In this document: positions 35,086 through 43,241 of the stretch, piece after piece
Numbering within the stretch: position 1 is the stretch's first letter
How the letters are laid out: every line of letters starts with the position of its first letter
Assembly (NCBI GenBank): GCA_964485095.1
Contig: CAZAIB010000020.1
Span: 4,349 to 68,348 of the forward strand
DNA: 64,000 nt
Direction: 5' to 3'
Origin: CAYNWT01 sp964485095
GTDB lineage: Bacteria; Planctomycetota; Planctomycetia; Planctomycetales; Planctomycetaceae
Position numbers and translations under genes: made by a program
Notes under the pieces: generated by a model
The model's database searches: none
Told to the model about the DNA's origin: nothing
The model's input: the letters and a program-made list of their open reading frames with translations, nothing else

Positions 35086-35952
35086 CTATTTGTCCTTCAG
35101 GACTTTGAGTTCAACCTTTCTGAACTCACACGGATGGCTTTCGGACTGCAGGGAAATTGTGCCTCCGGTCAGCAGTTTCTTACCGCCGTTTTTCTTGATG
35201 AGTTCGGCAACGTGGTTCGCGCCGCCGCCGACATTCCTGCCGCGGGCGTCCAGTTGCGGCTCCTGGTATTCCAGAACGACCTTACCGTCCACTTTGTGCC
35301 GAATCACTTCACCGCCGCGGACTTCGACTTCAATCTTGACCCATTGGTCTCCGTTGTAGGTCTTCGATTTTGAATCCAGGCAATGGCGAGTGTGCAACTT
35401 GCCGTTCATCATGACGTTCGTGCCTGGCGTGCACAGGTTAAGCGTCGGGCGAGTTGTCTTTTGCGGGTAACCGCCCAGCAACTGGACCTCAATCGACGCA
35501 GGAAAGTCCTGATCCTTCGCCATGCCGCGGGGGTCTTCTCCGTGAAGCATGAGTCCGCTGTTTCGGATGGCCCAACCAGGTCCACCCTGAATCTGCTTGC
35601 CCGTGAACCGGTACTCGACTCGCAGGATGTAGTTCGAAAATTTCTTCTTGTAGAACAAGTGGCCAAAGCGTTCTTTGAACGGGCCGTCGTACTTGTCGTA
35701 CGCAACTTTCAAAACGCCGTTCTCGACCCGAAACGTATCCGCAAAGTTCTCACCAGCCTCGTGGTATCGAATCTTTGGAATCCAACCGTCCAGGTTCTTC
35801 CCGTTGAACAACTGAATCCACTCGCTCTTTTTTTCTTCGCTCTTCTTCTCAGTTTTTTGACCAGCGTCCTGTTTCGGTTCAGTCGCGGTTTGTCCAAACG
35901 CCAATGACGAGGTGACTACCAGGGCAGCGAGAGTAAGCGTGTAACGTTGCAT
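35086..35952 (-). CDS. DUF1080 (3-keto-disaccharide hydrolase) secreted protein
   Basis: A 288-residue protein whose start at 35952 gives a signal peptide (MQRYTLTLAALVVTSSLAFG); the longer frame to 36078 is rejected. A Lys/Glu-rich stretch (about 22-45) leads into the DUF1080 jelly-roll: WIQLFNGKNLDGWIPKI, then GGPGWAIRNSGLMLHGE, GKLHTRHCLDSKSKTYNGDQW and YQEPQLDARG. DUF1080 proteins are concanavalin-like folds, some of which hydrolyse 3-keto-disaccharides, and are greatly expanded in planctomycetes. Substrate not predictable. First gene of a two-gene unit with the zinc-ribbon membrane protein. Confidence 0.92.
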   Translation of the reverse strand: MQRYTLTLAALVVTSSLAFGQTATEPKQDAGQKTEKKSEEKKSEWIQLFNGKNLDGWIPKIRYHEAGENFADTFRVENGVLKVAYDKYDGPFKERFGHLFYKKKFSNYILRVEYRFTGKQIQGGPGWAIRNSGLMLHGEDPRGMAKDQDFPASIEVQLLGGYPQKTTRPTLNLCTPGTNVMMNGKLHTRHCLDSKSKTYNGDQWVKIEVEVRGGEVIRHKVDGKVVLEYQEPQLDARGRNVGGGANHVAELIKKNGGKKLLTGGTISLQSESHPCEFRKVELKVLKDK

Positions 35953-36180
35953 TCTTCGGTTCCAATGAAAGCCAGGTTCTGGAACTTCGATCGTACCCGC
36001 GGATGAGAACGCAAGCCAGCGTCGACCGAACGAAGGGCCTTTCGGTCTCGCCGCCCACGACCAAGTCACCGACCGCAAAGGCAGGAGCTGCTGTACTTAA
36101 GTAGAACGCTCATAGAGCCCCGTCCACTACGTCAGAAGACCACGACCTCGCCGTCCAACCGGGTCAGCGGCCACCAACCT

Positions 36181-36224
36181 CAGTTACGCCACCCACCGGA
36201 TACCGATGCAACGGAACGTTGCCT
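36181..36224 (-). repeat. 44-bp 3'-end repeat, copy A (after thiC)
   Basis: On the minus strand it follows the thiC stop directly, reading GCAACGTTCCGTTGC (a 6-bp stem with a 3-base loop) and then ATCGGTATCCGGTGGGTGG. A copy with 29 of 30 identical core bases sits at 51627-51670 at the end of the STAS gene. Likely a transcript-end hairpin or mobile REP unit. Confidence 0.7.
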
Positions 36225-38037
36225 ACTTGTTGATGACGGGCAGCAATTCGGCTTGAATTCGTTTGGCTTTCTCTGCGTCGGTTTCATCGCTGTGGCAGGC
36301 GGCTTTGTTGTCGCTGCCGGCAACGGCGTTCTTCGTCTTGGACGCCAGCTTGTGGATTTCAGCCGGGCTTAGGACACCGCGTTTTTCGAGGATCTCTTTC
36401 TGTTCGTCGGAAAGAGCCGCTGAGACTTTCGCTTTGTCCCACTGGTAGTCGTCGTCTTTCCCGGACATGAATTCGTTGATCTCTTTCGAGATACGAACGC
36501 TGCACCAGTCGTGACCACACATGGCGCAGAAGTCGGTATCGACGTCCAGGTCTTCGTCGTGGAACGCGCGGGCAGTGTCGGGGTCGAAGCTGAGTTCGAA
36601 ATGCTTCTCCCAGTTCAACGCGGCGCGGGCTTTGGTGAGTTCGTCGTCGCGGTCGCGTGTACCGGGAATTCCCAGAGCGACGTCGGCCGCGTGCGCGGCG
36701 ATCTTGTAGGCGATGCAGCCCTGCTTAACGTCGTCCTTCTTCGGGAGACCGAGGTGTTCTTTCGGAGTCACGTAGCACAGCATGCTGGCTCCGTGATAGC
36801 CGGCGGATGTCGCGCCAATGCAACTGGTGATGTGGTCGTAGCCAGGGAAGATGTCCGTGACCAACGGGCCAAGCACGTAAAACGGTGCGCCGTGACACAT
36901 CGTTCGCTGTAGTTTCATGTTGTATTCGATTTGGTCGAACGGAACGTGTCCCGGACCTTCAACCATGACCTGCACACCCTTCCGCCACGCGCGTTCTGTG
37001 AGTTCGCCGATGGTGGAGAGTTCTGACAACTGAGCCTGGTCGGTGGCGTCTGACAAACCGCCTGGGCGGAGTCCGTCGCCGATTGAAAACGTGACGTCGT
37101 ATTCACGCATCACATCGCAGATGTCTTCCCACAATGTGTACATCGGGTTTTGCTTGCCGTGCGTGATCATCCACTTGGCCAGTAGAGAACCGCCGCGGCT
37201 GACGATGCCAATCAAACGATCCTTCACGTACTTCAGGTGTTCCTGCAGAACGCCCGCGTGGATAGTGAAGTAGTCGACGCCCTGCTCTGACTGTTGCTTA
37301 AGCGTGTCGAGGATGATCTGTCGGTCGAGGTCTTCGATGCGGCGGCCGATGATCATCGAGTAAATCGGAACCGTGCCGATGGGGACCGTACTGTTTTGGA
37401 TAATCGCTTCACGGCAGGCATCAAGGTCACCACCGGTGGACAGGTCCATGACCGTGTCTGCGCCCCAGCGTTCGGCCCACTGCAGTTTTTCGACTTCTTC
37501 ATCGGTTCCGGACGAAACCGGAGACGCGCCCATGTTCGCGTTAATCTTCGTCTTCGACGCGCGACCGATGGCCATGGGGTCCAGCTTGTGGCCCAGGTGA
37601 ACCTTGTTGGCCGGGATCACCATGCGACCGGCGGCGACTTCGTCTCGAACCTGTTCCGGCGTGAGATGTGGTTCGCGAGCGGAAACGCGTTCCATCTCAG
37701 GGGTGACGGTTCCCAGACGTGAGAATTCCAGTTGGGTGACTGGCTGGAAATCGGCGGGCGTTTCCCAGGCTTCGGCGCACTCGTAGTTGTTCTCGAAGCC
37801 GGCCTTCATGGTCCAGTCTTCGGGCATGAAGTCCCAGGCAGTTTTGTCTGATGGGGTCGGCATGCCGGGCGTGTCGGGCGATGCAAATGTGTAGCTGCCG
37901 GCTTTGCCAGCAGCGATATTTGGAGTCTTCGCGAAGCTTCCGGGCGTTGTTCCTGCGTTGGTAGACGACGGATTGTGCCCCCCCAGGATCTCAGCAGGAG
38001 TGGTTCCGTCGAAGTTTGTGGTGTGGGTATCGGTCAT
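36223..38037 (-). CDS. thiC: Phosphomethylpyrimidine synthase ThiC
   Basis: A 604-residue radical-SAM enzyme that converts aminoimidazole ribotide to HMP phosphate in thiamine synthesis. The C-terminal [4Fe-4S] motif CxxC-x4-C is C504, C507 and C512 (CAMCGHDWC). Core motifs include MAIGRASKTKINANMGASPVSSG (near 150), EQGVDYFTIHAGV and PGHVPFDQIEYNMK. The length is near the family norm, with an extra 70 or so residues at the N-terminus that are typical of longer ThiC forms. No TPP riboswitch consensus was found in the 240-bp gap upstream, so regulation is unclear. The gene stops inside a 44-bp repeat. Confidence 0.97.
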   Translation of the reverse strand: MTDTHTTNFDGTTPAEILGGHNPSSTNAGTTPGSFAKTPNIAAGKAGSYTFASPDTPGMPTPSDKTAWDFMPEDWTMKAGFENNYECAEAWETPADFQPVTQLEFSRLGTVTPEMERVSAREPHLTPEQVRDEVAAGRMVIPANKVHLGHKLDPMAIGRASKTKINANMGASPVSSGTDEEVEKLQWAERWGADTVMDLSTGGDLDACREAIIQNSTVPIGTVPIYSMIIGRRIEDLDRQIILDTLKQQSEQGVDYFTIHAGVLQEHLKYVKDRLIGIVSRGGSLLAKWMITHGKQNPMYTLWEDICDVMREYDVTFSIGDGLRPGGLSDATDQAQLSELSTIGELTERAWRKGVQVMVEGPGHVPFDQIEYNMKLQRTMCHGAPFYVLGPLVTDIFPGYDHITSCIGATSAGYHGASMLCYVTPKEHLGLPKKDDVKQGCIAYKIAAHAADVALGIPGTRDRDDELTKARAALNWEKHFELSFDPDTARAFHDEDLDVDTDFCAMCGHDWCSVRISKEINEFMSGKDDDYQWDKAKVSAALSDEQKEILEKRGVLSPAEIHKLASKTKNAVAGSDNKAACHSDETDAEKAKRIQAELLPVINK

Positions 38038-38274
38038 GGCTTACCAACGAGACTAATTTACGCTCGGGATCGGGCGATCTGCCCAAAACCGCGATTTAGT
38101 GTATTTGACTACTCGGCCAATAGTAGGACCGTGCTGAGGCTCCGGCAACGATCCGGGCATCACCAGTTTCAATGCCAGCCCCGGGAAGGTGCCCTGGTGC
38201 AGCGACGTTGCGGTTGAATCGGGTCTCAGATTGACTCAGAATGCGTCTCCAAATCCGCGGTTCCGACCGAAAAG

Positions 38275-39009
38275 ATGCCAGAAATGATCTCGACAATTGA
38301 ACGAGCCGAACAACTGAAGAACGAACTCACCGATAAGTGGGTCACCGTGTCTGCAGATATTCCCGAGCTTCGACGGTTCTCTGAACTGACCGGTAAGGTC
38401 AAAACAGTCAACATGAACTGCCGCGCATTGGTTCAGTTCGACAGTGCCGAAGACATTAGCTGGTACGACATCGACCCATCTTACCTGACCGTCGTTGACG
38501 CTCCACGCGAGAAGAAGAAGGCCGCGCCTGCTGCCAAGAAAGCGGCTCCGGCTGCTGGCGGTGCGAAGGCAAAGTCAACAAAGGGCATGAGCCCACTGGA
38601 AGCCGCGCGAGCACAAGGTGGTGGCGGTGCTGCGAAGCCAGCTGCAGGCAAGAAGCTCTCGCCGTTGGAACAAGCTCGGCAACAAGGTGGAGGCGGAGAT
38701 GCCGCTCCTGCCAAACCAGCTGGGAAGAAGTTGTCACCGCTTGAAGCCGCACGAGCTCAGGGGTCTGGTGGTGGAGCAGCCAAGCCGGCCGCAAAACCAG
38801 CTGGTGGCAAAAAAATGTCTCCACTGGAAGCCGCTCGAGCACAAGGCGCTGGCGGTGGAGCCGCGGCTAAGCCAGCAGCAGCCGAACCAGAACCAGCCAA
38901 GGAAGAACCAGCCGCCGAAGCCGCTCCGGCAAAAGCTGAGCTAAGTGCTGAAGACGCGAAGCTGTCGAAGATCGAACTCGCTCGCAAGCAAGGTCCGTTC
39001 AAAGGCTAG
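38275..39009 (+). CDS. Protein with five SPLEAARAQG-type motifs in Ala/Pro linkers
   Basis: A 244-residue protein. Residues 1-75 look folded (a helix and a small beta unit, KVKTVNMNCRALVQFDSAEDISWYDI). From 80 onward it is Ala/Pro/Lys/Gly low-complexity carrying a recurrent short motif: MSPLEAARAQG (105-115), LSPLEQARQQG (128-138), LSPLEAARAQG (153-163), MSPLEAARAQG (181-191) and a divergent LSKIELARKQG (230-240) next to the C-terminus. The spacing is about 25 residues. This is the architecture of a protein that presents several copies of one short binding helix. I do not recognise the family. It overlaps the end of the photolyase fusion gene by four bases. Confidence 0.75.
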   Translation: MPEMISTIERAEQLKNELTDKWVTVSADIPELRRFSELTGKVKTVNMNCRALVQFDSAEDISWYDIDPSYLTVVDAPREKKKAAPAAKKAAPAAGGAKAKSTKGMSPLEAARAQGGGGAAKPAAGKKLSPLEQARQQGGGGDAAPAKPAGKKLSPLEAARAQGSGGGAAKPAAKPAGGKKMSPLEAARAQGAGGGAAAKPAAAEPEPAKEEPAAEAAPAKAELSAEDAKLSKIELARKQGPFKG

Positions 39010-41450
39010 CCATCAACTCCGGCGACCGGAGTGTGTTCTGCCTGCAGCACGTGCCGCAGCATGGCGCCGGCGGCAGAGGTGCCGCTAAGGAAAGCGGCCT
39101 CGACACGGTTGCCCAGACACCAGTCGCCGCAGACGACAAGTTGATTCGATTCGTCCAGCAGGAAACCTGACTCCAGATGGCTTACGGGGTTTGCAAACCG
39201 CCAGCGGTGAGCGACTGCGTGAAGTGGTTGATGGTGTTTCGTATTGGTCACCTTGTAGAACTCGGACAGCAGCAAGTCGCGAACTTCATCTGGTTCCAGT
39301 TCAATATTCTCAGCCGACCAGTCAGCACTCGCGTGAACGACCCAGCAGTCTTCGGCCATCTCTCGCGACGGTTTGGACGAGTCGCGAGCCATCCACGAGA
39401 TCACCGAGTTCTTTACGAACACGCCGTCGGCGGGAAGGTCGATGCGGTCAGAAAATGCGAACATCCCGGCCCAGCATGGAGCAACGGATGTGGCGGTAAT
39501 TTCTTGCGTTAGTGGCGTCGAAGAACCAAGCAATTCAGCGGCTTGCGTGGGTGGAATGGCGACGACAACGAAATCAAACGAACCGGCGGATTCACCAGCG
39601 GCCGACAATTGCCAGCGGTCAGTGCGTTCCAATCCGTCGATCTTCGTTTTACCAACAACCTTCACATCGCGGGCAAGGTGTTTGCAGATGGCGTTCATTC
39701 CGGGAACGCCGACGAAGCGGTTAGACGAAACTCGATCGGTAATTGTCTGGCCGTCCAGTTCAACAATTTTTCCGTTCCATGTCTCGACAATGCCAAAGTC
39801 ATGCCACGCATCCACGTAGCGACGGAAACGTTCGTCTTTCACTGTGAAGTATTGGGCTCCGTGGTCAAACCGGAGTCCGGTATCGGTTCGACGTGACGAC
39901 ATGCGACCGCCAACACCGCGGCCCTTGTCAAAGACGGTGACATCGAATCCATGATCAACCAAAATCCGAGCTGCGACCAGCCCCGACATTCCGGCTCCGA
40001 TGACGGCGATGGTTGGCATCGATGGAAGCAGTGGTCGCGTTGTCTTAGTAAGGTAGTCGTCCGGGTCGAGTCGCCTGGCGTGGTCGCGAGTCGGTCGTGG
40101 GCGAACCGTCCCGATCACGTCTTTTGGCGGCTTGAATGGTCTGTCGAACTGCCCGAGGCACCAAAGTAGACCGCCATAGGACGCCGGATCACGCCCATCC
40201 AATGCGTAGCGATGGTTCAGATCGATCATCCTTGCCAGTGTCGATTTGGCATCAGGCGTCCAATTCAGGAACGCTTTGCCCCACGTCATGCGGACGTTGT
40301 TGTGCAGTTCGCCATGCATTAACAACGACTTTTGCGCGGCATCCCAAATGGCATCGCCGGTCATGCCACGTGCGAGAGTTTCCCAATCGAACAAAGCCGG
40401 GCGTTCGTCACCTTCGTGATCTGCCAGTGTTTCCACAGCCCAGTTTGGAATCGCCGACAACGATTCGTGATCACGCTGATAGAAACAGAACGCCCACGCC
40501 AGTTCGCGCCAGATTAGCAACTCGTCCAGGTACTTCTCTGCCCCCTTGCCGCCAAACTGCATTGCCTCACGCGCAATTCGAAACGGTGACACCATTCCGA
40601 AATGCAAGTACGCCGACATACGGCTGACGCCATCGATCAGTGCGTTGTTGCGACGTTTGGCGTACCCTCGCAGGCCGCTCTCTTTGAACTGATCCCAACG
40701 CGCGTACCCGGCAGTCGAACCGCCGCGAGTATGCGGAACCGGCCCGACTGCATGGTCGATTTTGCAGTCTGCAATCAACTTTGCAGTGTCAGCTGCTTGC
40801 AGGTCGAGCGGTTCGAACGGCAAGTCGTTTGGGACCAGCCCGTCGCCGTCGTGTGGAACGTCTTTCGGTTCTAGCCCAAGCCGTTCGTCATAGAGTTGAC
40901 TCGTCGCGTCACGATACGCGAACGCGCGAGTGTGGGCTTTGCCGACCAACTGCATCGGTACGACACAGCTTGCATCTACGGCCTGAATTGGTGTGGCGGT
41001 TCCTTCTGCAAGGCGTTCCAGCCATTCAACAATCGGACTTACCGGCACATCTTCCGTAATGACAATTGCGGCACGATCGGCAAGCGTTCTCAGGTGTGCG
41101 CCGCGATGTTCTTCGCGTTCCAGATGGAACACATACGGCACACCGCGCGTGGCAAACTCACGCTGCACATCGCGAGCTCCTTCCAGCATGAACGTGTGCA
41201 ATCTATCCGACGCGTATGGGTAGCGTTCAGAAATCGCATGGTAAACCAGCAGCGGTTTGCCTAACTGTTTTGCGCTCAGCAGCGCGACGTCGAGCGCCGG
41301 ATTCTCAAGCGCTCGTACCGCGTTGTGCATCCAGTACAGAACAAAATCACCGTCGCGCGGTTGATCGGCGTTCGCGACGTCACGCGTGCGACCGCGCAGC
41401 CATAGAGAATCTTCAAACGAATCAAACAGGTTCAGAGTGTGTTCGGGCAT
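39006..41450 (-). CDS. Class II CPD photolyase fused to renalase-like FAD oxidoreductase
   Basis: An 814-residue fusion. Residues 1-470 match class II DNA photolyase: RDGDFVLYWMHNAVRALENP at the start, LLIWRELAWAFCFYQ (311-325), LLMHGELHNNVRMTWGKAF (376-394) and LDGRDPASYGGLLWCLGQFDRPF (417-439). It binds FAD and a light antenna and repairs cyclobutane pyrimidine dimers. After a short linker, residues 480-814 are a GxGxxG Rossmann domain (IAVIGAGMSG, 481-490) with FDKGRGVGGRMSSRR, FDHGAQYFT and a terminal GDWCLGNRVEAAFLSG, as in renalase-like amine-oxidase proteins. The two parts usually occur as separate genes. Inference: the second flavoprotein may reduce or protect the photolyase FAD. Ends in the SPL-motif gene's end. 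Confidence 0.93.
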   Translation of the reverse strand: MPEHTLNLFDSFEDSLWLRGRTRDVANADQPRDGDFVLYWMHNAVRALENPALDVALLSAKQLGKPLLVYHAISERYPYASDRLHTFMLEGARDVQREFATRGVPYVFHLEREEHRGAHLRTLADRAAIVITEDVPVSPIVEWLERLAEGTATPIQAVDASCVVPMQLVGKAHTRAFAYRDATSQLYDERLGLEPKDVPHDGDGLVPNDLPFEPLDLQAADTAKLIADCKIDHAVGPVPHTRGGSTAGYARWDQFKESGLRGYAKRRNNALIDGVSRMSAYLHFGMVSPFRIAREAMQFGGKGAEKYLDELLIWRELAWAFCFYQRDHESLSAIPNWAVETLADHEGDERPALFDWETLARGMTGDAIWDAAQKSLLMHGELHNNVRMTWGKAFLNWTPDAKSTLARMIDLNHRYALDGRDPASYGGLLWCLGQFDRPFKPPKDVIGTVRPRPTRDHARRLDPDDYLTKTTRPLLPSMPTIAVIGAGMSGLVAARILVDHGFDVTVFDKGRGVGGRMSSRRTDTGLRFDHGAQYFTVKDERFRRYVDAWHDFGIVETWNGKIVELDGQTITDRVSSNRFVGVPGMNAICKHLARDVKVVGKTKIDGLERTDRWQLSAAGESAGSFDFVVVAIPPTQAAELLGSSTPLTQEITATSVAPCWAGMFAFSDRIDLPADGVFVKNSVISWMARDSSKPSREMAEDCWVVHASADWSAENIELEPDEVRDLLLSEFYKVTNTKHHQPLHAVAHRWRFANPVSHLESGFLLDESNQLVVCGDWCLGNRVEAAFLSGTSAAGAMLRHVLQAEHTPVAGVDG

Positions 41451-41519
41451 CCCTGATGGTAGGCGTGCACGCGATGTTTTCGAGTGTCAAAACAATGTCG
41501 CCTGCGTCCGGCTGGATGA

Positions 41520-41705
41520 CTACGAAGCCGCGCGTAATTCATCAATCTTCTGCAGAACCTGCTCCGACTCAGCAGTCTTGTCTGCGTAGGCGATAATGTC
41601 ACCGTTGCGTTGCAGGTCACGGGCTTCGACCAGCAATTTCTCGTACTGTTTTTCCAAAGCCGCGACCGGATCTTTCTTGAACCAATTGAGCATGTTTGTT
41701 TCCAA
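41520..41705 (-). CDS. DUF6435 family small protein
   Basis: 61 residues (or 57 from the second Met). The pattern NWFKKDPVAALEKQYEKLLVEA then RNGDIIAYADKTAESEQVLQKIDEL is the DUF6435 signature, a short helical protein found near housekeeping genes in many bacteria. Predicted to be a cytosolic two-helix hairpin. No function is known. It stands alone between the photolyase fusion and the TIGR03643 gene. Confidence 0.85.
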   Translation of the reverse strand: METNMLNWFKKDPVAALEKQYEKLLVEARDLQRNGDIIAYADKTAESEQVLQKIDELRAAS

Positions 41706-41882
41706 CTGAGGGGCCGTTATGAAATCGCATCCGTCACGGTTATAGACCTCGGCCGGCTTTGTGACTCAAAATTGCCTCCGTTCATCCGAAGATGAAGTCA
41801 TGGTGGTCCGATTAGTCGGAACAGACGACCAGCCATTTGTTGCACGGAACGCTTAAAGCCGCACTTGGTGAAAGCAAACAAG

Positions 41883-42155
41883 ATGAAGAACACGAACCAT
41901 CTGACTGAAGCCGATATCAGCCGGATTATCATGATGGCGTGGGAAGATCGGACCAGTTTTGATGCCATCCAGCAGCAGTTTGGGCTCACGCCAGGCGACG
42001 TCATTAAGCTCATGCGCCGTGAGATGAAACCACGTTCGTTCAAAATGTGGCGAAAGCGAACGGCCGGCCGCACGACGAAGCACGAAGCCCAGTTCAACCA
42101 AACCGAACGTGGCAAACAACCACGCCGCTTTCGAGCGAAATCCCAACGCGGCTAG
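41883..42155 (+). CDS. TIGR03643 family (DUF2805) protein
   Basis: About 90 residues from ATG 41883. LTEADISRIIMMAWEDRTSFDAIQQQFGLTPGDVIKLMRREMKPRSFKMWRKRT matches the TIGR03643/DUF2805 family, a small helical protein with a conserved basic C-terminus (here RRFRAKSQRG). It resembles a helix-turn-helix and is probably nucleic-acid binding; role unknown. The basic tail differs among relatives. Confidence 0.88.
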   Translation: MKNTNHLTEADISRIIMMAWEDRTSFDAIQQQFGLTPGDVIKLMRREMKPRSFKMWRKRTAGRTTKHEAQFNQTERGKQPRRFRAKSQRG

Positions 42156-42223
42156 CGACCCGGTTCGGAAAGGAACCGTCCCGGCCGTTACACTGAAGTG
42201 TCCTGCGTGGGTAATGGTATCGA

Positions 42224-43153
42224 GTGGTGAATCAGCAATGCTTTGAAATTGAAGTTGGTGACGACTTCCAACTTCGGCCGACGTTTCGGTTGGCCGCGAT
42301 GGGTTCGCGAGATCTGACGTGTCGAGTCACGGACGAACAAATTACGCAGACGTTTGTGACGCCGCAGGGCCTCGTAATCCTAACCGCGGACGTTGCGAAT
42401 GGGATTGCTGATTGCACCGTGCAGGGCGACGGGGCAGAGTACCTCGCTCCACAAATGGCCAACTACTTTGGCGCGAGTGATTCAGTGGTTGGTTTCACCC
42501 CAACAGGAAAAGTGGAACGACTCGCGAAGCAATTTGCTGGAACCAGGCTGCCGCGGAGTCCGGTTCTGTTTCATCGGCTTGTTCAAATTGTTCTGCAACA
42601 GCTTGTCAGTTGGGAAGACGCCGCAGCCACCTGGAATAGTATTGTCCGCACCTACGGAACGCCGGTCGCAGATAGCGCGCAATTCAGTTTGGATCCGGAG
42701 TCGGAACTCTTCTTCGCTCCAGAACCGAAACGCCTCATTGAACTCGGCTACTACGACCTCGTCGCGTGCGGCGCGATTCCGAAGCAGGCTCGATTGATTC
42801 TGCAATTGGCGAAACAGGCCGGACGGATCGAACTACTCAGCGCCGACCCGCCGAAGTTGATTCGGTTCCTTGAACAGATTCGAGGAATCGGTCCGTGGAG
42901 TATCGCGTGCCTGCGAGGCTTCGTACTGGGCGACCCCGACGTCCTGATTACTGGCGACTATGGAATGCCGCACTACGTGTCATGGTTCCTGGAAAAGAAA
43001 CCGCGCAGTGACGATGCTGAGATGGAAGTTCTGTTGTCGCCTTTTGCTGGCCATCGTTTTCGGGTGCTGCACATGATTATGCAAAGTGGAATCAAACCAC
43101 CGCGCTACGGCCCCAAAATGCGAAGTAACCGCTGGAAGAACAAACCGTGGTAG
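42224..43153 (+). CDS. HhH-GPD DNA glycosylase (AlkA/OGG-like)
   Basis: A 309-residue DNA base-excision enzyme. The helix-hairpin-helix element is IRGIGPWSIACLRGFVL (219-235) and the catalytic aspartate is D245 in ITGDYGMPH. The N-terminal domain (1-110) is beta-rich as in AlkA-type glycosylases. Likely removes alkylated or oxidised bases. No iron-sulfur cluster cysteines at the C-terminus, so it is not an EndoIII/MutY form. It adds to the DNA repair content here, near the photolyase. Confidence 0.9.
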   Translation: MVNQQCFEIEVGDDFQLRPTFRLAAMGSRDLTCRVTDEQITQTFVTPQGLVILTADVANGIADCTVQGDGAEYLAPQMANYFGASDSVVGFTPTGKVERLAKQFAGTRLPRSPVLFHRLVQIVLQQLVSWEDAAATWNSIVRTYGTPVADSAQFSLDPESELFFAPEPKRLIELGYYDLVACGAIPKQARLILQLAKQAGRIELLSADPPKLIRFLEQIRGIGPWSIACLRGFVLGDPDVLITGDYGMPHYVSWFLEKKPRSDDAEMEVLLSPFAGHRFRVLHMIMQSGIKPPRYGPKMRSNRWKNKPW

Positions 43154-43241
43154 CGAACGGACCGTGCTTTCATCGCTGCGGTCGTTATGATTCCGCGGTA
43201 TGCTGGGCGGGTCCTGAATTTGACTACCGAGACGGCCCGAG

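Noticed and set aside
38038..38274. Possible TPP riboswitch upstream of thiC
   Set aside because: Neither the CTGAGA core nor the ACCTGAT-type segment is present on the thiC strand.
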